Shown here in pieces: positions 24,982 to 34,038 of a stretch of 64,000 bases of DNA. Under the pieces are notes generated by a model. That model was not told the DNA's origin. It worked only from the letters and a program-made list of their open reading frames with translations, and ran no database searches. Source of the DNA: Sinorhizobium terangae (GTDB lineage Bacteria; Pseudomonadota; Alphaproteobacteria; Rhizobiales; Rhizobiaceae); NCBI RefSeq assembly GCF_029714365.1, contig NZ_CP121659.1, positions 1,922,001 to 1,986,000 of the forward strand, read 5' to 3'. Every line of letters starts with the position of its first letter. Position 1 is the stretch's first letter. Position numbers and translations under genes: made by a program.

Positions 24982-26097
24982 TCAGCCAACCAACAAGCGT
25001 GAATGCTTGCCGAGCAGTACGCGCAACAGGAAGATGATCACTAGGCAGCTGAGCAATCCGAGACAGAAGATGATGGCTCCTCCGCCGATCAAGTTCCAGG
25101 TCGAATCGGGTGATGCAACAACAGCGGACGCGATCCGAAGACAGATGCGAAAAACGAAGCCGTGCAGCAGATAAAGTCCGAAAGCACTCAATGCGACCAG
25201 ATCCAAAGTGCGTGCAACCACCAGGGGAAGGTCCTTGCACCGTCGCCAAAGCCAGATCAGGATGAGAGCGCCAAGAGCGAGCTTTTGGACAAAATGTACG
25301 CTCTCCCGCAGCGATGTCGGCCCCCATTTGTCTATGCCATGAGTGTATAGGAACCAGAGTAAAGCCGTCGTGATAGCCGCAACAACGCCGAGCAGCGGCA
25401 GATATCGGGCGATCGCGCCCAAACGTCCCTCCACGTCCTCACCCATGTACAGGCCGATGACGTAGGTGCCGGTGAAGAAGATGCACGTGGCGATCGTGAC
25501 GTCGGTTCCTGTCCGAGAGAAAAAGAGCGGCAAGGTAACGGCCGCAATTAGCATCGGGTATCTCGCGGCAGTGGTAAGCAGCCGATGAAGGATCGGACTG
25601 AGCGCGTAGAGCAGTACAACCACCGGGATATACCAATAGGTGTTTTGAGCTTCGCCCCAAAGAACGTTGTAGGAAAGAAACTTTGTGAGCGCGATTAAAT
25701 CGTGGATGCCCTCAACGCCGTTCCATCTGAAGAATAGTAGCGTCGAGAACAGCATAGACATCACGATATATGGCACGACGACTCTTAGGAATCGCTGCTT
25801 GTAAAACAGAAAGGTGGGTCTCTTTGAAAGACGCGTTGAATAAATTATTCCGGATATTATCGCCAAATACATCGTCGTGTCATGAAACAGAATGTCGTTC
25901 ACGATTAAGAAGCGATTCGACGGAGGAACTTGCTCGTCAAAGCCCCGCAGCATGAAGACACGACATGCATGCAGAACGAGAATCTGAAGAATTGCCACTG
26001 CACGAAAATAGTGGATGTAGACGAGATGGCCACTCGTCAAGAGCGTAGCATGCAGTTCAACCGCGGAATCACTGGGTTTTGTGATCAGGTCGACCAA
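24982..26097 (-). CDS. Acyltransferase-3 family membrane protein
   Basis: A 371-residue polytopic protein with about ten hydrophobic helices. YIHYFRAVAILQILVLHACRVF is the acyltransferase-3 start, with the R-x-x-A-I/H core of the O-acetyltransferase family. Members acetylate surface polysaccharides, glycolipids or Nod factors; the substrate cannot be told. Codon use is less GC-biased than most neighbours, which suggests a foreign gene. The frame has no ATG in its first 40 codons, so a TTG at 26097 is the likely start. Confidence 0.75.
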   Translation of the reverse strand: MVDLITKPSDSAVELHATLLTSGHLVYIHYFRAVAILQILVLHACRVFMLRGFDEQVPPSNRFLIVNDILFHDTTMYLAIISGIIYSTRLSKRPTFLFYKQRFLRVVVPYIVMSMLFSTLLFFRWNGVEGIHDLIALTKFLSYNVLWGEAQNTYWYIPVVVLLYALSPILHRLLTTAARYPMLIAAVTLPLFFSRTGTDVTIATCIFFTGTYVIGLYMGEDVEGRLGAIARYLPLLGVVAAITTALLWFLYTHGIDKWGPTSLRESVHFVQKLALGALILIWLWRRCKDLPLVVARTLDLVALSAFGLYLLHGFVFRICLRIASAVVASPDSTWNLIGGGAIIFCLGLLSCLVIIFLLRVLLGKHSRLLVG

Positions 26098-26292
26098 CGC
26101 CTGGCATCCTGAGTGAGTTGCAGCCGAAACTTCACATTCCCACCAAGATTTGTAAATATATCCAACGGTCTAGTAAGGGTGGCGTAAGTTATTAGCCTCG
26201 TACGCGGACAATCGTTCGAGGCTACATTCTTTACATGGCAAGGGCATTCTGGATGCTTTTTTGGGTATTGTAGTTTTTTCTACTGGATGCAG

Positions 26293-26325
26293 AAAAAAAA
26301 CGGCCCATGCCTTTGGCACAGACCG
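26293..26325 (-). terminator. Factor-independent terminator
   Basis: Minus strand CGGTCTGTGCC-AAA-GGCATGGGCCG, an 11-pair stem including G-U pairs, followed by TTTTTTTT. It is the clearest intrinsic terminator in the window besides those of the two sRNAs. Confidence 0.85.
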
Positions 26326-26425
26326 ACACCAGAGGTCATCCTATTTACTATAATAGGAGTTTACGGGAGCCGGCTGCTCCGCGCCACGGACTTTAGTCTT
26401 ATAAGACGGACGCAAAGGTCTTAGA
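26293..26425 (-). ncRNA. Candidate small RNA with three hairpins
   Basis: On the minus strand, GGAGC...GCTCC (26366-26380), TCCTATT...AATAGGA (26339-26358) and an 11-pair terminator stem (26301-26325) follow each other and end in eight T residues. There is no reading frame of note in this strand. The 5' end is uncertain. It may instead be the 3' untranslated end of the HMA-like gene 250 bases upstream. No named family fits. Confidence 0.5.
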
Positions 26426-26676
26426 ATCTGCCAGCCCCTAACTGAAATGTGGAAGGACTGTAAGCTGGTCCTATTTGGCCAGCGGTCTCGACAAACCTCC
26501 GTTACCTGCCTCAGCCTTTCTCAGATCTCGCCTCCACGAAAGCATGGCGAGAAACGGGTGATGGAAGAACAGGTGACGCCTGTCAGAGGCTCATGAAAGC
26601 GCCGTAGCAATTCAAAGTGCTACAGCGACTTTGTGCGGCTGAAAAGACGCAGGTAGCCGACGTTGGGCCGAGTCTG

Positions 26677-27255
26677 TCACTCGGCGCGCTCGCGCTCTTT
26701 CTCGACGGCATGGACTAGGGAGTGAACCACCACGGCATAGAACAACAATCCCGAAGCCGATCCGAGCACGCGCCCCCGCATGAGCTGCAGAAGGCCGATC
26801 CCTCCCAGAGCCGAGGACAACATAGGGCTCCCCAGGAGGCGGTGCGCTGCGTAAGAATGCCAGAAGAATTCGCTTGCAGGGCCCAATGTTCGCCTTCGCA
26901 AGACCTGCAAAAGACCGAACCCGAGAAGCCCCGCGCCAGCCGCCTTGAGAAGACCGGTGTGACCCACGGGTTTCAGCGCGCGCACGACGGCGCGGTTGCT
27001 GAGTGTGCCGGGTCGCTCGGCACGAAGCTCGAAGATACGGCGGGCCGCGGCGTCGTCGCGGAGCGCGTCGATATCACTCGAGTGCCATATGGTGATACTA
27101 CCTGTCTGATGGTTCGTCTTCAGCTCGGCGATAACGCCGTTGTCGGCGAGATCCCGCGCGACGCCCTGGAAGAATGATGCATCGCCACGCTTGGAAGGAA
27201 CTTTCAGGCGCACGCGCCCGGGTGACTCATGTTCAAGGAAGGCGATCGGCAGCAT
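26677..27255 (-). CDS. HMA-like-domain protein with hydrophobic C-terminal part
   Basis: A 192-residue protein. Residues 1-70 resemble a heavy-metal-associated domain without the CxxC pair (LEHESPGRVRLKVPSKRGDASFF then KTNHQTGSITIWHSSDI). The second half has two hydrophobic stretches (GLLKAAGAGLLGFGLLQVLRR, LGGIGLLQLMRGRVLGSASGLLFYAVVVHS). Proteins of this sort accompany P-type ATPases in rhizobial metal clusters (HMA2-type). Start at 27255: GGGGGAG precedes it by nine bases. It is encoded about 2.6 kb from the ATPase gene and on the same strand. Confidence 0.6.
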   Translation of the reverse strand: MLPIAFLEHESPGRVRLKVPSKRGDASFFQGVARDLADNGVIAELKTNHQTGSITIWHSSDIDALRDDAAARRIFELRAERPGTLSNRAVVRALKPVGHTGLLKAAGAGLLGFGLLQVLRRRTLGPASEFFWHSYAAHRLLGSPMLSSALGGIGLLQLMRGRVLGSASGLLFYAVVVHSLVHAVEKERERAE

Positions 27256-27412
27256 GTCGTCCATCTCCCCCAAAGGGTGACCAACACGGATGTATCAGGG
27301 TATCGTTAGACACCCACGCCTGACCACGGGCAGCGATCCACGCCCGAACGAACATTATAGCAGCTGTTGCCATGCTTGTTGATTCTGTGGTTGTCGGGTG
27401 TTGAAAAGTTTT

Positions 27413-27457
27413 CTACGGCGCCGCTCGTCCAATCGGACGTGCAAAGGTCGCTGTAGG
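27413..27457. repeat. Half RIME copy
   Basis: Only the first palindrome remains: ctacggcgccgctcgtcc...ggacgtgcaaaggtcgctgtag. It sits 39 bases before the DUF445 start codon. Confidence 0.6.
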
Positions 27458-27495
27458 CTGAGCCCCGGCAGCGCGTCGATCAGAGAGGTTATGCC

Positions 27496-28794
27496 ATGGC
27501 ACCGGATCGCATTCGATCACTTGATACCCCAACCCCGGCTTCAGGCACCCTACCGCCGCCTCGTTCCGAAGATTTCCTGCGGCGGCGCCTCAAGCGCAAT
27601 CGCACCCTGGCGACATCGCTTCTTGTCACCATGGGCGCCGTCTTTGTCGGAACACATTTCGTTGCCGACCCCGGCTTCGCCACAAGGCTGCTTCGCGCCA
27701 CGGCCGAGGCGGGAATTGTCGGCGGGCTTGCCGATTGGTTCGCGGTGACGGCGCTTTTTCGGCACCCGTTGGGCATTCCCATTCCGCACACGGCCATTAT
27801 CCCGAACAGCAAGGAGCGCATCGGGCAGACCCTTGGCCGTTTCATTGAACGTCACTTCCTGACCCAGGAAGTGTTGCTGCGCAAGCTCAAGAGCGCCAAC
27901 GCGGCGCAGCGTTTTGCGAGATGGCTGTCGACCCCGGAGACTGCACCGGTCATCGCAAACGCCGTCGTCGCAGCGATGCCCTACCTCGTTCGCTCTCTTG
28001 ATAGTCACGACCTGCGCGAGTTCGTCCGGCGCACGCTCGGCAGGCAGCTCCGGCAAACAGATATCGCGCCCGTCATGGGCCGCGTGATTCACATGGTTAC
28101 CGCAAGCGGCGAAGCGGATGTCCTGTTCGAACGCGTCCTGGGTGTCGCCGCCCAGTGGCTCGAAGACAACCGCGACCAGATCTACCTTCTGGTTCAGCAA
28201 CGCAGTCGCTGGTGGATCCCGAAGACCATAAACCGGAAAATTGCCGACGCGATCATCACCGGCTGTGCCGATCTCCTCAACGACCTCAGGGAGCCGGAGA
28301 GCGAGGTGCGATTTAAGTTTCGCGAGGCGCTCGCCCATCTGATCAATGAGCTCATCAATTCCCCGGAGCAGCGCAAGCAGATCAACGCGTCCAAAAATCG
28401 TATCCTCGAGCATCCGGATGTTCAGGCCTGGGTCGCCGCCGTTTGGCAAGAGACCTCGCGAGTGATGCTCGAAGACCTGTCGCAGCCAACCTCGAAAGCA
28501 CGCGCGGCCGTTGAGAAGATCTGCATGCTCATCGGCAAGACGCTTGCGACCGACCAGGCCATGCTGAAACATATGGACGCGTTTCTGGAGGAACTCGCCG
28601 TATATCTGGTCTCCTGGCGTCACGAGATCGGCAAGTTTGTGACGGAAGTCGTCAGAAGCTGGGACAGTCCGACGCTCGTGGAGCGCCTGGAACTCGTCGT
28701 CGGCAGCGATCTCCAGTACATCCGCATGAACGGCACCATCGTCGGCGCCCTCGCCGGCAGCCTTATCTTTCTCACCTCTCAATTGATCGGGTAG
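27496..28794 (+). CDS. DUF445 family membrane protein
   Basis: A 432-residue protein with a membrane segment near residues 40-60 (LATSLLVTMGAVFVGTHFVA), the diagnostic ATAEAGIVGGLADWFAVTALFRHPLGIPIPHTAIIP block (about 65-105), long helical domains, and a C-terminal membrane helix (IVGALAGSLIFLTSQLIG). This is the DUF445/YjiN family, inner-membrane proteins of unknown role. ATG at 27496 follows AGAGAGGTT. Its position between HMA-like genes suggests a shared function, but that is only context. Confidence 0.8.
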   Translation: MAPDRIRSLDTPTPASGTLPPPRSEDFLRRRLKRNRTLATSLLVTMGAVFVGTHFVADPGFATRLLRATAEAGIVGGLADWFAVTALFRHPLGIPIPHTAIIPNSKERIGQTLGRFIERHFLTQEVLLRKLKSANAAQRFARWLSTPETAPVIANAVVAAMPYLVRSLDSHDLREFVRRTLGRQLRQTDIAPVMGRVIHMVTASGEADVLFERVLGVAAQWLEDNRDQIYLLVQQRSRWWIPKTINRKIADAIITGCADLLNDLREPESEVRFKFREALAHLINELINSPEQRKQINASKNRILEHPDVQAWVAAVWQETSRVMLEDLSQPTSKARAAVEKICMLIGKTLATDQAMLKHMDAFLEELAVYLVSWRHEIGKFVTEVVRSWDSPTLVERLELVVGSDLQYIRMNGTIVGALAGSLIFLTSQLIG

Positions 28795-28815
28795 CCGCAT
28801 TCTTCGTGCGGAGCG

Positions 28816-28888
28816 GCTACTGCATGGCTGCTCAAATCGGATGCGACAGCAACCTTTGCGCGTCCGATCACAATACGCGACGGCAGCT
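28816..28888. repeat. Decayed RIME copy
   Basis: The fragments ggctactgcatggctgctcaaatcgg and gcaacctttgcgcgtccgat show the two modules of the repeat with many changes. A further scrap, catccgattgaacgcgcggcgct, lies at 28980-29002. Confidence 0.45.
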
Positions 28889-29096
28889 CAATTGGTATTT
28901 CGCCTGGAACGAGGGCAGGAGGAGATGCATTGCCGTACCCAACCAACGAGGCAGAAGCTGGCTGCTGTCGTGTACTGTGGCATCCGATTGAACGCGCGGC
29001 GCTAAAGGCCATTCCGACTGTAGTCATACTGTCATGCTCGCGGCCTATATGGACCGCAACGCGGACCCCATGTGGGGCTGGAAATTCCGGAACACG

Positions 29097-29618
29097 ATGA
29101 GCAGACGAGCAATGCCGAGCAGAAATTATGCCCAGATCATCCATCGCGCACGGGGGCGAGTGCGCATCAGGATCCCGGCACGACGACATCACGCAGCGTA
29201 CTTCAACGAACTTCGGGCAAATCTCCTAGCCTGCGAAGGCGTTCTCGCCGTCCAGGTCAACCCACTCACCGCAACGGTTCTGATCGAGCATAACGAACCG
29301 TGTGACGTGACCGCCCTGAACCACGGGCTCGATCTCGCAAATGCCCGACCTGAACCCGTCTGCGAGCGCCAGACGCTGCCGCCTGTCGCGCGGATCGATG
29401 CACACATTCGCACGCTGTCAGGGGGCGAAATGGATCTCGGCGCGCTGATCGTAAAGGTCGCGCTGGCGTTGATCTCGCGCCAGCCGGGAGGTCTGATGGT
29501 CGAACTGGGTGTCGAGGCAGCAACCCGCTCTGCGCTCTGGCTCGCGGGCCCCGCAGCCACGCCTGTCGCACCGGCCGGCCTGGAAATTGCGGAGCAACGC
29601 CTTCCCGCCGCGGCGTAG
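29097..29618 (+). CDS. HMA-like-domain protein
   Basis: A 173-residue protein. Residues about 10-80 (AQIIHRARGRVRIRIPARRHHAAYF and VLAVQVNPLTATVLIEH) match the metal-associated fold without its cysteines, parallel to the N-terminal part of the minus-strand protein at 26677 and to the N-terminal domain of the P-type ATPase. The C-terminal part is mildly hydrophobic (GALIVKVALALISRQPGGLMVELGVEAAT). Starts at 29034, 29097 and 29112 are possible. Context implies a role in cation handling. Confidence 0.55.
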   Translation: MSRRAMPSRNYAQIIHRARGRVRIRIPARRHHAAYFNELRANLLACEGVLAVQVNPLTATVLIEHNEPCDVTALNHGLDLANARPEPVCERQTLPPVARIDAHIRTLSGGEMDLGALIVKVALALISRQPGGLMVELGVEAATRSALWLAGPAATPVAPAGLEIAEQRLPAAA

Positions 29619-29679
29619 TTGTTTCGATCCACCCCATCAATAACGCCGTCTTGAAGGGAACCCGCGAAAATGCCGCGCG

Positions 29680-29780
29680 CCTACAGGGCCGCGCGTCCAA
29701 TCGGACGCGCTAAGGTCGCTGTAACAATTTGAATGGCTGCATGATCCTTAAATCGATTCCGATTTAAGGATCATGCAGTA
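29680..29780. repeat. RIME copy between convergent genes
   Basis: Ctacagggccgcgcgtccaatcggacgcgct...gctgta and gctgcatgatccttaa...ttaaggatcatgcag are both nearly perfect. It separates the HMA-like gene from the convergent P-type ATPase gene. Confidence 0.85.
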
Positions 29781-29891
29781 GCCGGTCGCGGTGCCGCAAC
29801 CCCCTGCCCTCATTCGTGTTCTCGTCACAGGAAAGAGGGCGAAAAGCATCCCCAAACCAATTGAGCTGCTGTCATGTGATGTGGCGTCTGG

Positions 29892-32800
29892 TTACTTCGC
29901 ACCATGCGGACGTAGCCATGACACGTTGGCCGGCGCCTCCAACAGCCTGGGGCGGGACTCATTGGCAGGCGCCATTGGCGCTCGCGTGAAGGTGAGCGGC
30001 GCGCTCGCATGGCTCGTGCTGGCGCTGAGAGCCGACTTGCGCACCTCGGCGATTGCAAACGGAAGCGTTCCGCCGGCGAGCATGATGCCTGCATCAAGGA
30101 TGCCGAGCGGTGCGAGGCCGAGCAGTCTGCGGATGCCGGGCACGAACAAGGCAGCCGACTGCGCCGCCACCGAACCGGCCAGAATGCCCGTGAGTGCCGG
30201 GTTGGCGGGGCTGGATCCGCGATCGAAAACACTACGCGTGGACGAGCGGCAGGTGATCGCATGGAGCAGTTGGGCCGTCACCAGAGCGCCGAAGGTCATG
30301 GTCCGCACGATCGGCGAAGCAGTCCCATAGCGCATCGCGCCGTAGAGGCCTGCCGCCATGGCGCCTGAGCCGAGCAGCGCCGCCTCGCTGGTGAGCGAGG
30401 CGAGATTCTGGACTCCAGGCAGGGCTTTGTCCGCGACCATGGGCCCGTCCTGCATGCCGGCGGCTTCCGGCGGCTCCATCGCGAGACCGAGTCCCGGCAG
30501 CACGTCGGAGATGAGATTGATCCACAGGAGTTGCATCGGCGAGAGGACCTCGCCAAGGCCCACGGCCATGCCACACAGCATGACGAGGACCTCGCTGAAA
30601 TTCGTGCTGAAGAGATAGTGTATCGCCTTGCGGATATTCGTGAAGGTGGTGCGGCCTCTCTCGATTGCCGGAATGAGGCCGCCCAGATCATCCGTGGCGA
30701 GATAGACGTCCGCCGTCTCGCGTGCCGCTGCGTACGGGTCCCGACCCAAAGCGATACCGACATCGGCTGCGCGCAGCGCCGGACTGTCGTTGATACCGTC
30801 GCCGATCATCGCCACCGTGGCTCCCGATTGCTGCAGGGCACGAATGATCTTGAGCTTCTGTGCGGGGCTGACGCGCGAGAAGGCCTGCGCCCGGCGCGCC
30901 GCAACCGCCAATTCGGCCTCCGTCATGCGGTCAACGTCGACGGCGTCGACAATGTCAATGTCTCCCGTCCCGTTCAGGCCGACCTTATGGGCGACGGCTC
31001 GGGCCGTCGCCCGCTGATCGCCGGTCAGAATGATCGTCTGGAGTCCGGCCCGATGAAGCTCCGCCATCAGCGATTTCAAACCCGGGCGGACGGGATCGGC
31101 CAGGCCGGCGAGGCCAACCCATGTCAGTTCCGCAACCGCCGGTTCGTCTTGCGTTTCGTCGCCAACATCGCGATAGGCAAAACCGAGAACCCGCAGCGCG
31201 CGATCCGCCAGTTCGGCGTTGATTCCCTCGATCCGGTCGCGGCGCTCCGGCGTCAGAGGCCTGCGCCCACCGCCGGCCAGTCCCTCCCACCGGCAGCGAT
31301 CGAGAACTTCGAGAGGGCTTCCTTTCACGGCGAGAAGCAGGCGACCGTTGTTGGCATGCGCGCTCGCCATAAAACGGTAGGTTTCGGTGCGTTGCTGCAG
31401 AGACACCTTCGGGAACCCTCGACGCAATGCGGCAACGTCAATTTCACTGTCGATCGCTGCCTGGACGAGCGCCTTCTCGGTAGCCGAACCGTTGAGGATA
31501 CTGTCGCCTTCGTCTGCCTCGACCTCCGCCTCGCTGCAGAGACAGCCGATCGTGAGCAGCCTTCTCAAGCAGTCGTTTCCGTTTGGGTGCGCCACGGCAT
31601 CATCATGGCCGTCGAGCCGACTGCCCTCTCCAGCCTGGTAAATCTGGTCTCCGCAGACGGCGACTTCCACGGACATGCGGCCGAAGGTCAGGGTGCCGGT
31701 CTTGTCGAAGCAGGCGACCTGCACGGCTGCCATCGGCTCCACAGCTTCGAGCCGGCGCACGAGAATATTGCGTCGTCGCAGGTCCTCGACACCGAGCGCG
31801 AGTGTCGTAACAGCGAGCACGGGCAGACCCTCTGGAACCGCGGCCACGACAACGGACAAGGCCGATCGGGCGGCTTGGTAGAGCGCGATCCCGCGCAACC
31901 AGCCGATGCCGACAATGAGTCCGCCCGCATAGAGCGTCAGCCATCCGAGTTGTCGCCCCAGTTCGCCCATTTGCCGCTGCATGGGTGTTTGCGGCGCCAA
32001 GGTTGCGCCGACGAGCTGTTGAACTCTTCCGATCTCGGTCCGCGCGCCCGTCGCCACAACAATGGCTGTGCCGCTCCCGCCCGTCACCACCGTGCCGCGG
32101 TAGACCATACTGGTCCGCTCCGCGAGCGGAAGCGTCACGGCTACGGGCGCATCGGATTTGCGGACCGGCATGCTCTCGCCGGTCAATCCCGCCTCGCTGA
32201 CGGTCAGTCCGCGCACGGCGGACAGGCGCGCGTCGGCCGGCACCACCATGCCGCGCTCCAGCATCAGAACATCGCCCGGGACAAGCGTCTCCGCCGCCAC
32301 CTCGTGCGGATCGCCATCGCGAATTACTCTCGCGGCCTGCGGCGCCGGCAGGTTCAGGCTCTGGATGATCCGCTCGGTTCCGGTCTCGGTCCTGTAGCCA
32401 ATGGCGGCGTTCACCCCCATCACCGCCAAAATCGCCCCGACCTCGAGCAAGGCTCCGGTGACGAGGGAGACGACCGCCGCACCGGCCAGCAGCGCGACGG
32501 GTACGCTATCGAACTGGGCGAGAAAGATGCCGAGGTTGGAGCGCGTTGGAAGCGCTGGTAGAGCGTTGCTTCCCGCAGCCACCAGGCGCTCCCGCGCCTC
32601 GTCTTCGGATAATCCACGTGTGCGGGACGTCGCTAGGTCGGTCGCTACCGCTTCCGTGTCCAGATGGTGCCAGCCCTTTTTGTCACGGGAATCGTCGTCG
32701 GACGGCCCGATGCCGCTTTGCAGGAGCTCGATGATCCGCCCGATGATCGCCTCGAGTGGCGTGGCTGGATCGTAATGAACGAGCAGATTGCCGGTGAGCG

Positions 32801-33080
32801 GACTCGCCGCGGCACCGGAAACGCCGCCAATCGCAGGGAGAGTACGCTCGAGAAATCTCTGAACCTGGTTGCTTTCCACGAGCGCATCGATATGAAGACG
32901 CGCTCTCCCGGGTGCCGCGGCGTGCACCAGCCGGATGGAGACAGGCGTCGGCGCAACGGCATCGGCAACGGCCACACCTTGCGGCTGATCCTGAAGGTCG
33001 CCTTGGCGACCGTGTGCGCCGCCGCTGCTCGACCCGGGCCTTTCGCGCCTGCGTGGCCCACCTGTTGCCATTTGGGGCAT
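29892..33080 (-). CDS. P-type cation ATPase with N-terminal HMA-like domain
   Basis: A 1062-residue ATPase. The HMA-like region covers about 45-125 (VRLVHAAAPGRARLHIDAL-like, no CxxC), then a cation-ATPase N domain (GLSEDEARERLVAAGSN). The membrane core has TGES (about 300), PEGLPV (about 416, the P2 Ca2+-type motif rather than CPC), the phosphorylated D459 in FDKTGTLT, GDGINDSP, and a C-terminal 4-helix domain. The PEGLP motif argues for Ca2+/Mn2+-like substrates, not copper or zinc. Start at 33080 (MPQMATG), preceded by GAGGGA; the frame reaches 33113 inside a repeat. Symbol withheld as the ion is unknown. Confidence 0.87.
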   Translation of the reverse strand: MPQMATGGPRRRERPGSSSGGAHGRQGDLQDQPQGVAVADAVAPTPVSIRLVHAAAPGRARLHIDALVESNQVQRFLERTLPAIGGVSGAAASPLTGNLLVHYDPATPLEAIIGRIIELLQSGIGPSDDDSRDKKGWHHLDTEAVATDLATSRTRGLSEDEARERLVAAGSNALPALPTRSNLGIFLAQFDSVPVALLAGAAVVSLVTGALLEVGAILAVMGVNAAIGYRTETGTERIIQSLNLPAPQAARVIRDGDPHEVAAETLVPGDVLMLERGMVVPADARLSAVRGLTVSEAGLTGESMPVRKSDAPVAVTLPLAERTSMVYRGTVVTGGSGTAIVVATGARTEIGRVQQLVGATLAPQTPMQRQMGELGRQLGWLTLYAGGLIVGIGWLRGIALYQAARSALSVVVAAVPEGLPVLAVTTLALGVEDLRRRNILVRRLEAVEPMAAVQVACFDKTGTLTFGRMSVEVAVCGDQIYQAGEGSRLDGHDDAVAHPNGNDCLRRLLTIGCLCSEAEVEADEGDSILNGSATEKALVQAAIDSEIDVAALRRGFPKVSLQQRTETYRFMASAHANNGRLLLAVKGSPLEVLDRCRWEGLAGGGRRPLTPERRDRIEGINAELADRALRVLGFAYRDVGDETQDEPAVAELTWVGLAGLADPVRPGLKSLMAELHRAGLQTIILTGDQRATARAVAHKVGLNGTGDIDIVDAVDVDRMTEAELAVAARRAQAFSRVSPAQKLKIIRALQQSGATVAMIGDGINDSPALRAADVGIALGRDPYAAARETADVYLATDDLGGLIPAIERGRTTFTNIRKAIHYLFSTNFSEVLVMLCGMAVGLGEVLSPMQLLWINLISDVLPGLGLAMEPPEAAGMQDGPMVADKALPGVQNLASLTSEAALLGSGAMAAGLYGAMRYGTASPIVRTMTFGALVTAQLLHAITCRSSTRSVFDRGSSPANPALTGILAGSVAAQSAALFVPGIRRLLGLAPLGILDAGIMLAGGTLPFAIAEVRKSALSASTSHASAPLTFTRAPMAPANESRPRLLEAPANVSWLRPHGAK

Positions 33081-33108
33081 ACGACCGTCCCTCGCCGGCA
33101 GCTTCTCT

Positions 33109-33195
33109 AGCACCGCGCGTCTTATCGGATGGGCGCTGTAGCAAGTTGAATTGCTGCATGTCGGTGAACCGGCTACGATTCAAGAAACATGCGGC
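33109..33195. repeat. RIME copy at the ATPase promoter
   Basis: Accgcgcgtcttatcggat...gcgctgtagcaagttgaattgctgcatgtcgg...attcaagaaacatgcggc. Its left edge is 29 bases from the ATPase start, between it and the DUF5132 remnant, so any common transcript of the two must run through this repeat. Confidence 0.8.
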
Positions 33196-33243
33196 AGGCT
33201 GCCGGCGATGTGATGATTACGTGTCTGTCTCTGCTTTTCGCCG

Positions 33244-33492
33244 TTACGATGTTGATTTCGCCGCCGGACGTTTAGCGGGCTCCGTCCCACCGTTGGGACT
33301 CCCCATTTCGGCACGCGCTTCAGCCACGAGATCTTCGTAGCCTTCGCCGAGTTCAGCCGCAGCAATCCGGCCCTGATCATAGGCAACCAGGCCGGCCTTG
33401 ATGACGGCCTTGATCATCGGTCTTGCTATGGGAACAACGATCGGCAACGCTGGTGAGGACGTTACCTTTCAATGCGTCTTCGAGTAAAGCCA
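33244..33492 (-). pseudogene. DUF5132-type gene disrupted by a frameshift
   Basis: From the ATG at 33492 (ribosome site GGGAG) one reads MALLEDALKGNVLTSVA, the conserved DUF5132 N-terminus. The next part is in another frame (PIVVPIARPMIKAVIKAG, YDQGRIAAAELGEGYEDLVAEARAEM) and continues to the stop at 33244. A short deletion between the two explains the break. Family members are often found beside HMA/P-type ATPase genes, which fits this site. Function unknown. A TTG-started protein from the second frame is possible. Confidence 0.7.
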
Positions 33493-34038
33493 TGTCAGGT
33501 CTCCCTTTCCGCCCCCTCTAACGCTTCGATGGTAATCGCTGACGAGACAAGCCTCCCTATCGGCAAATCTGCCGAGCCAGCATCAGCCCCAATGATCTTC
33601 CCCCCTTCGGAGCAGGACATTCTCCGCGGCAGCCCCCCAAACGCATGCGCCGGCTGCCTGTCATCAAAGTATCACAATTGTTATTGTCATAATAAAGGAA
33701 AACCCACCGTACCGCTGTCAATTTCCTGGCTTTTTCCCAGAGCGGGCCCCCTTCGGCTCGCATGCGGGCGAGTCCTCCGAGACCCTCCCTCCGACTGCCG
33801 AGTAACTTTCGGAAGGTGAGCGCGACGATGCTCGCCTTCTGGATTGGGGCCTCGCTGCTCCGCCTTCTGCCGGCTGGGCTGGCGTGCTCTGGACCGCGGC
33901 CACAGTTGCGAAGGCTACGGTTGCGCCTGCCTTCGAGTAGGAGGCTGCGCTAGTGACTTTATCGTCAGGACACTCCGGTTCGCAGGAACCATTGCCTGCG
34001 TGTACGGTTAGGCCCGCATTGACCGCAGAGTTGAGGCA
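33493..34038. other. Gene-free stretch with AT-rich centre
   Basis: No supported gene. An AT-rich segment at 33668-33705 (around caattgttattgtcataataaa) could hold a promoter or a repressor site. The 3' part is GC-rich and alanine-codon-like on the minus strand but lacks starts and ribosome sites. Confidence 0.45.

Larger units (their letters stand above)
26098..26676. other. AT-rich gene-free region with a terminator
   Basis: No gene was supported. The left part (26120-26290) is AT-rich and may carry the acyltransferase promoter. The middle holds a hairpin series ending in a strong minus-strand terminator (listed separately). A half RIME copy at 26602-26652 lies at the right edge. Confidence 0.5.

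Noticed and set aside
26330..26470. A tRNA-like cloverleaf in the AT-rich gap
   Set aside because: No acceptor stem, T-loop or anticodon arm could be assembled on either strand.
30531..32561. A 676-codon plus-strand frame opposite the P-type ATPase
   Set aside because: It lies entirely inside the ATPase gene, whose motifs (DKTGTLT, GDGIND, PEGLP) are unmistakable on the other strand.
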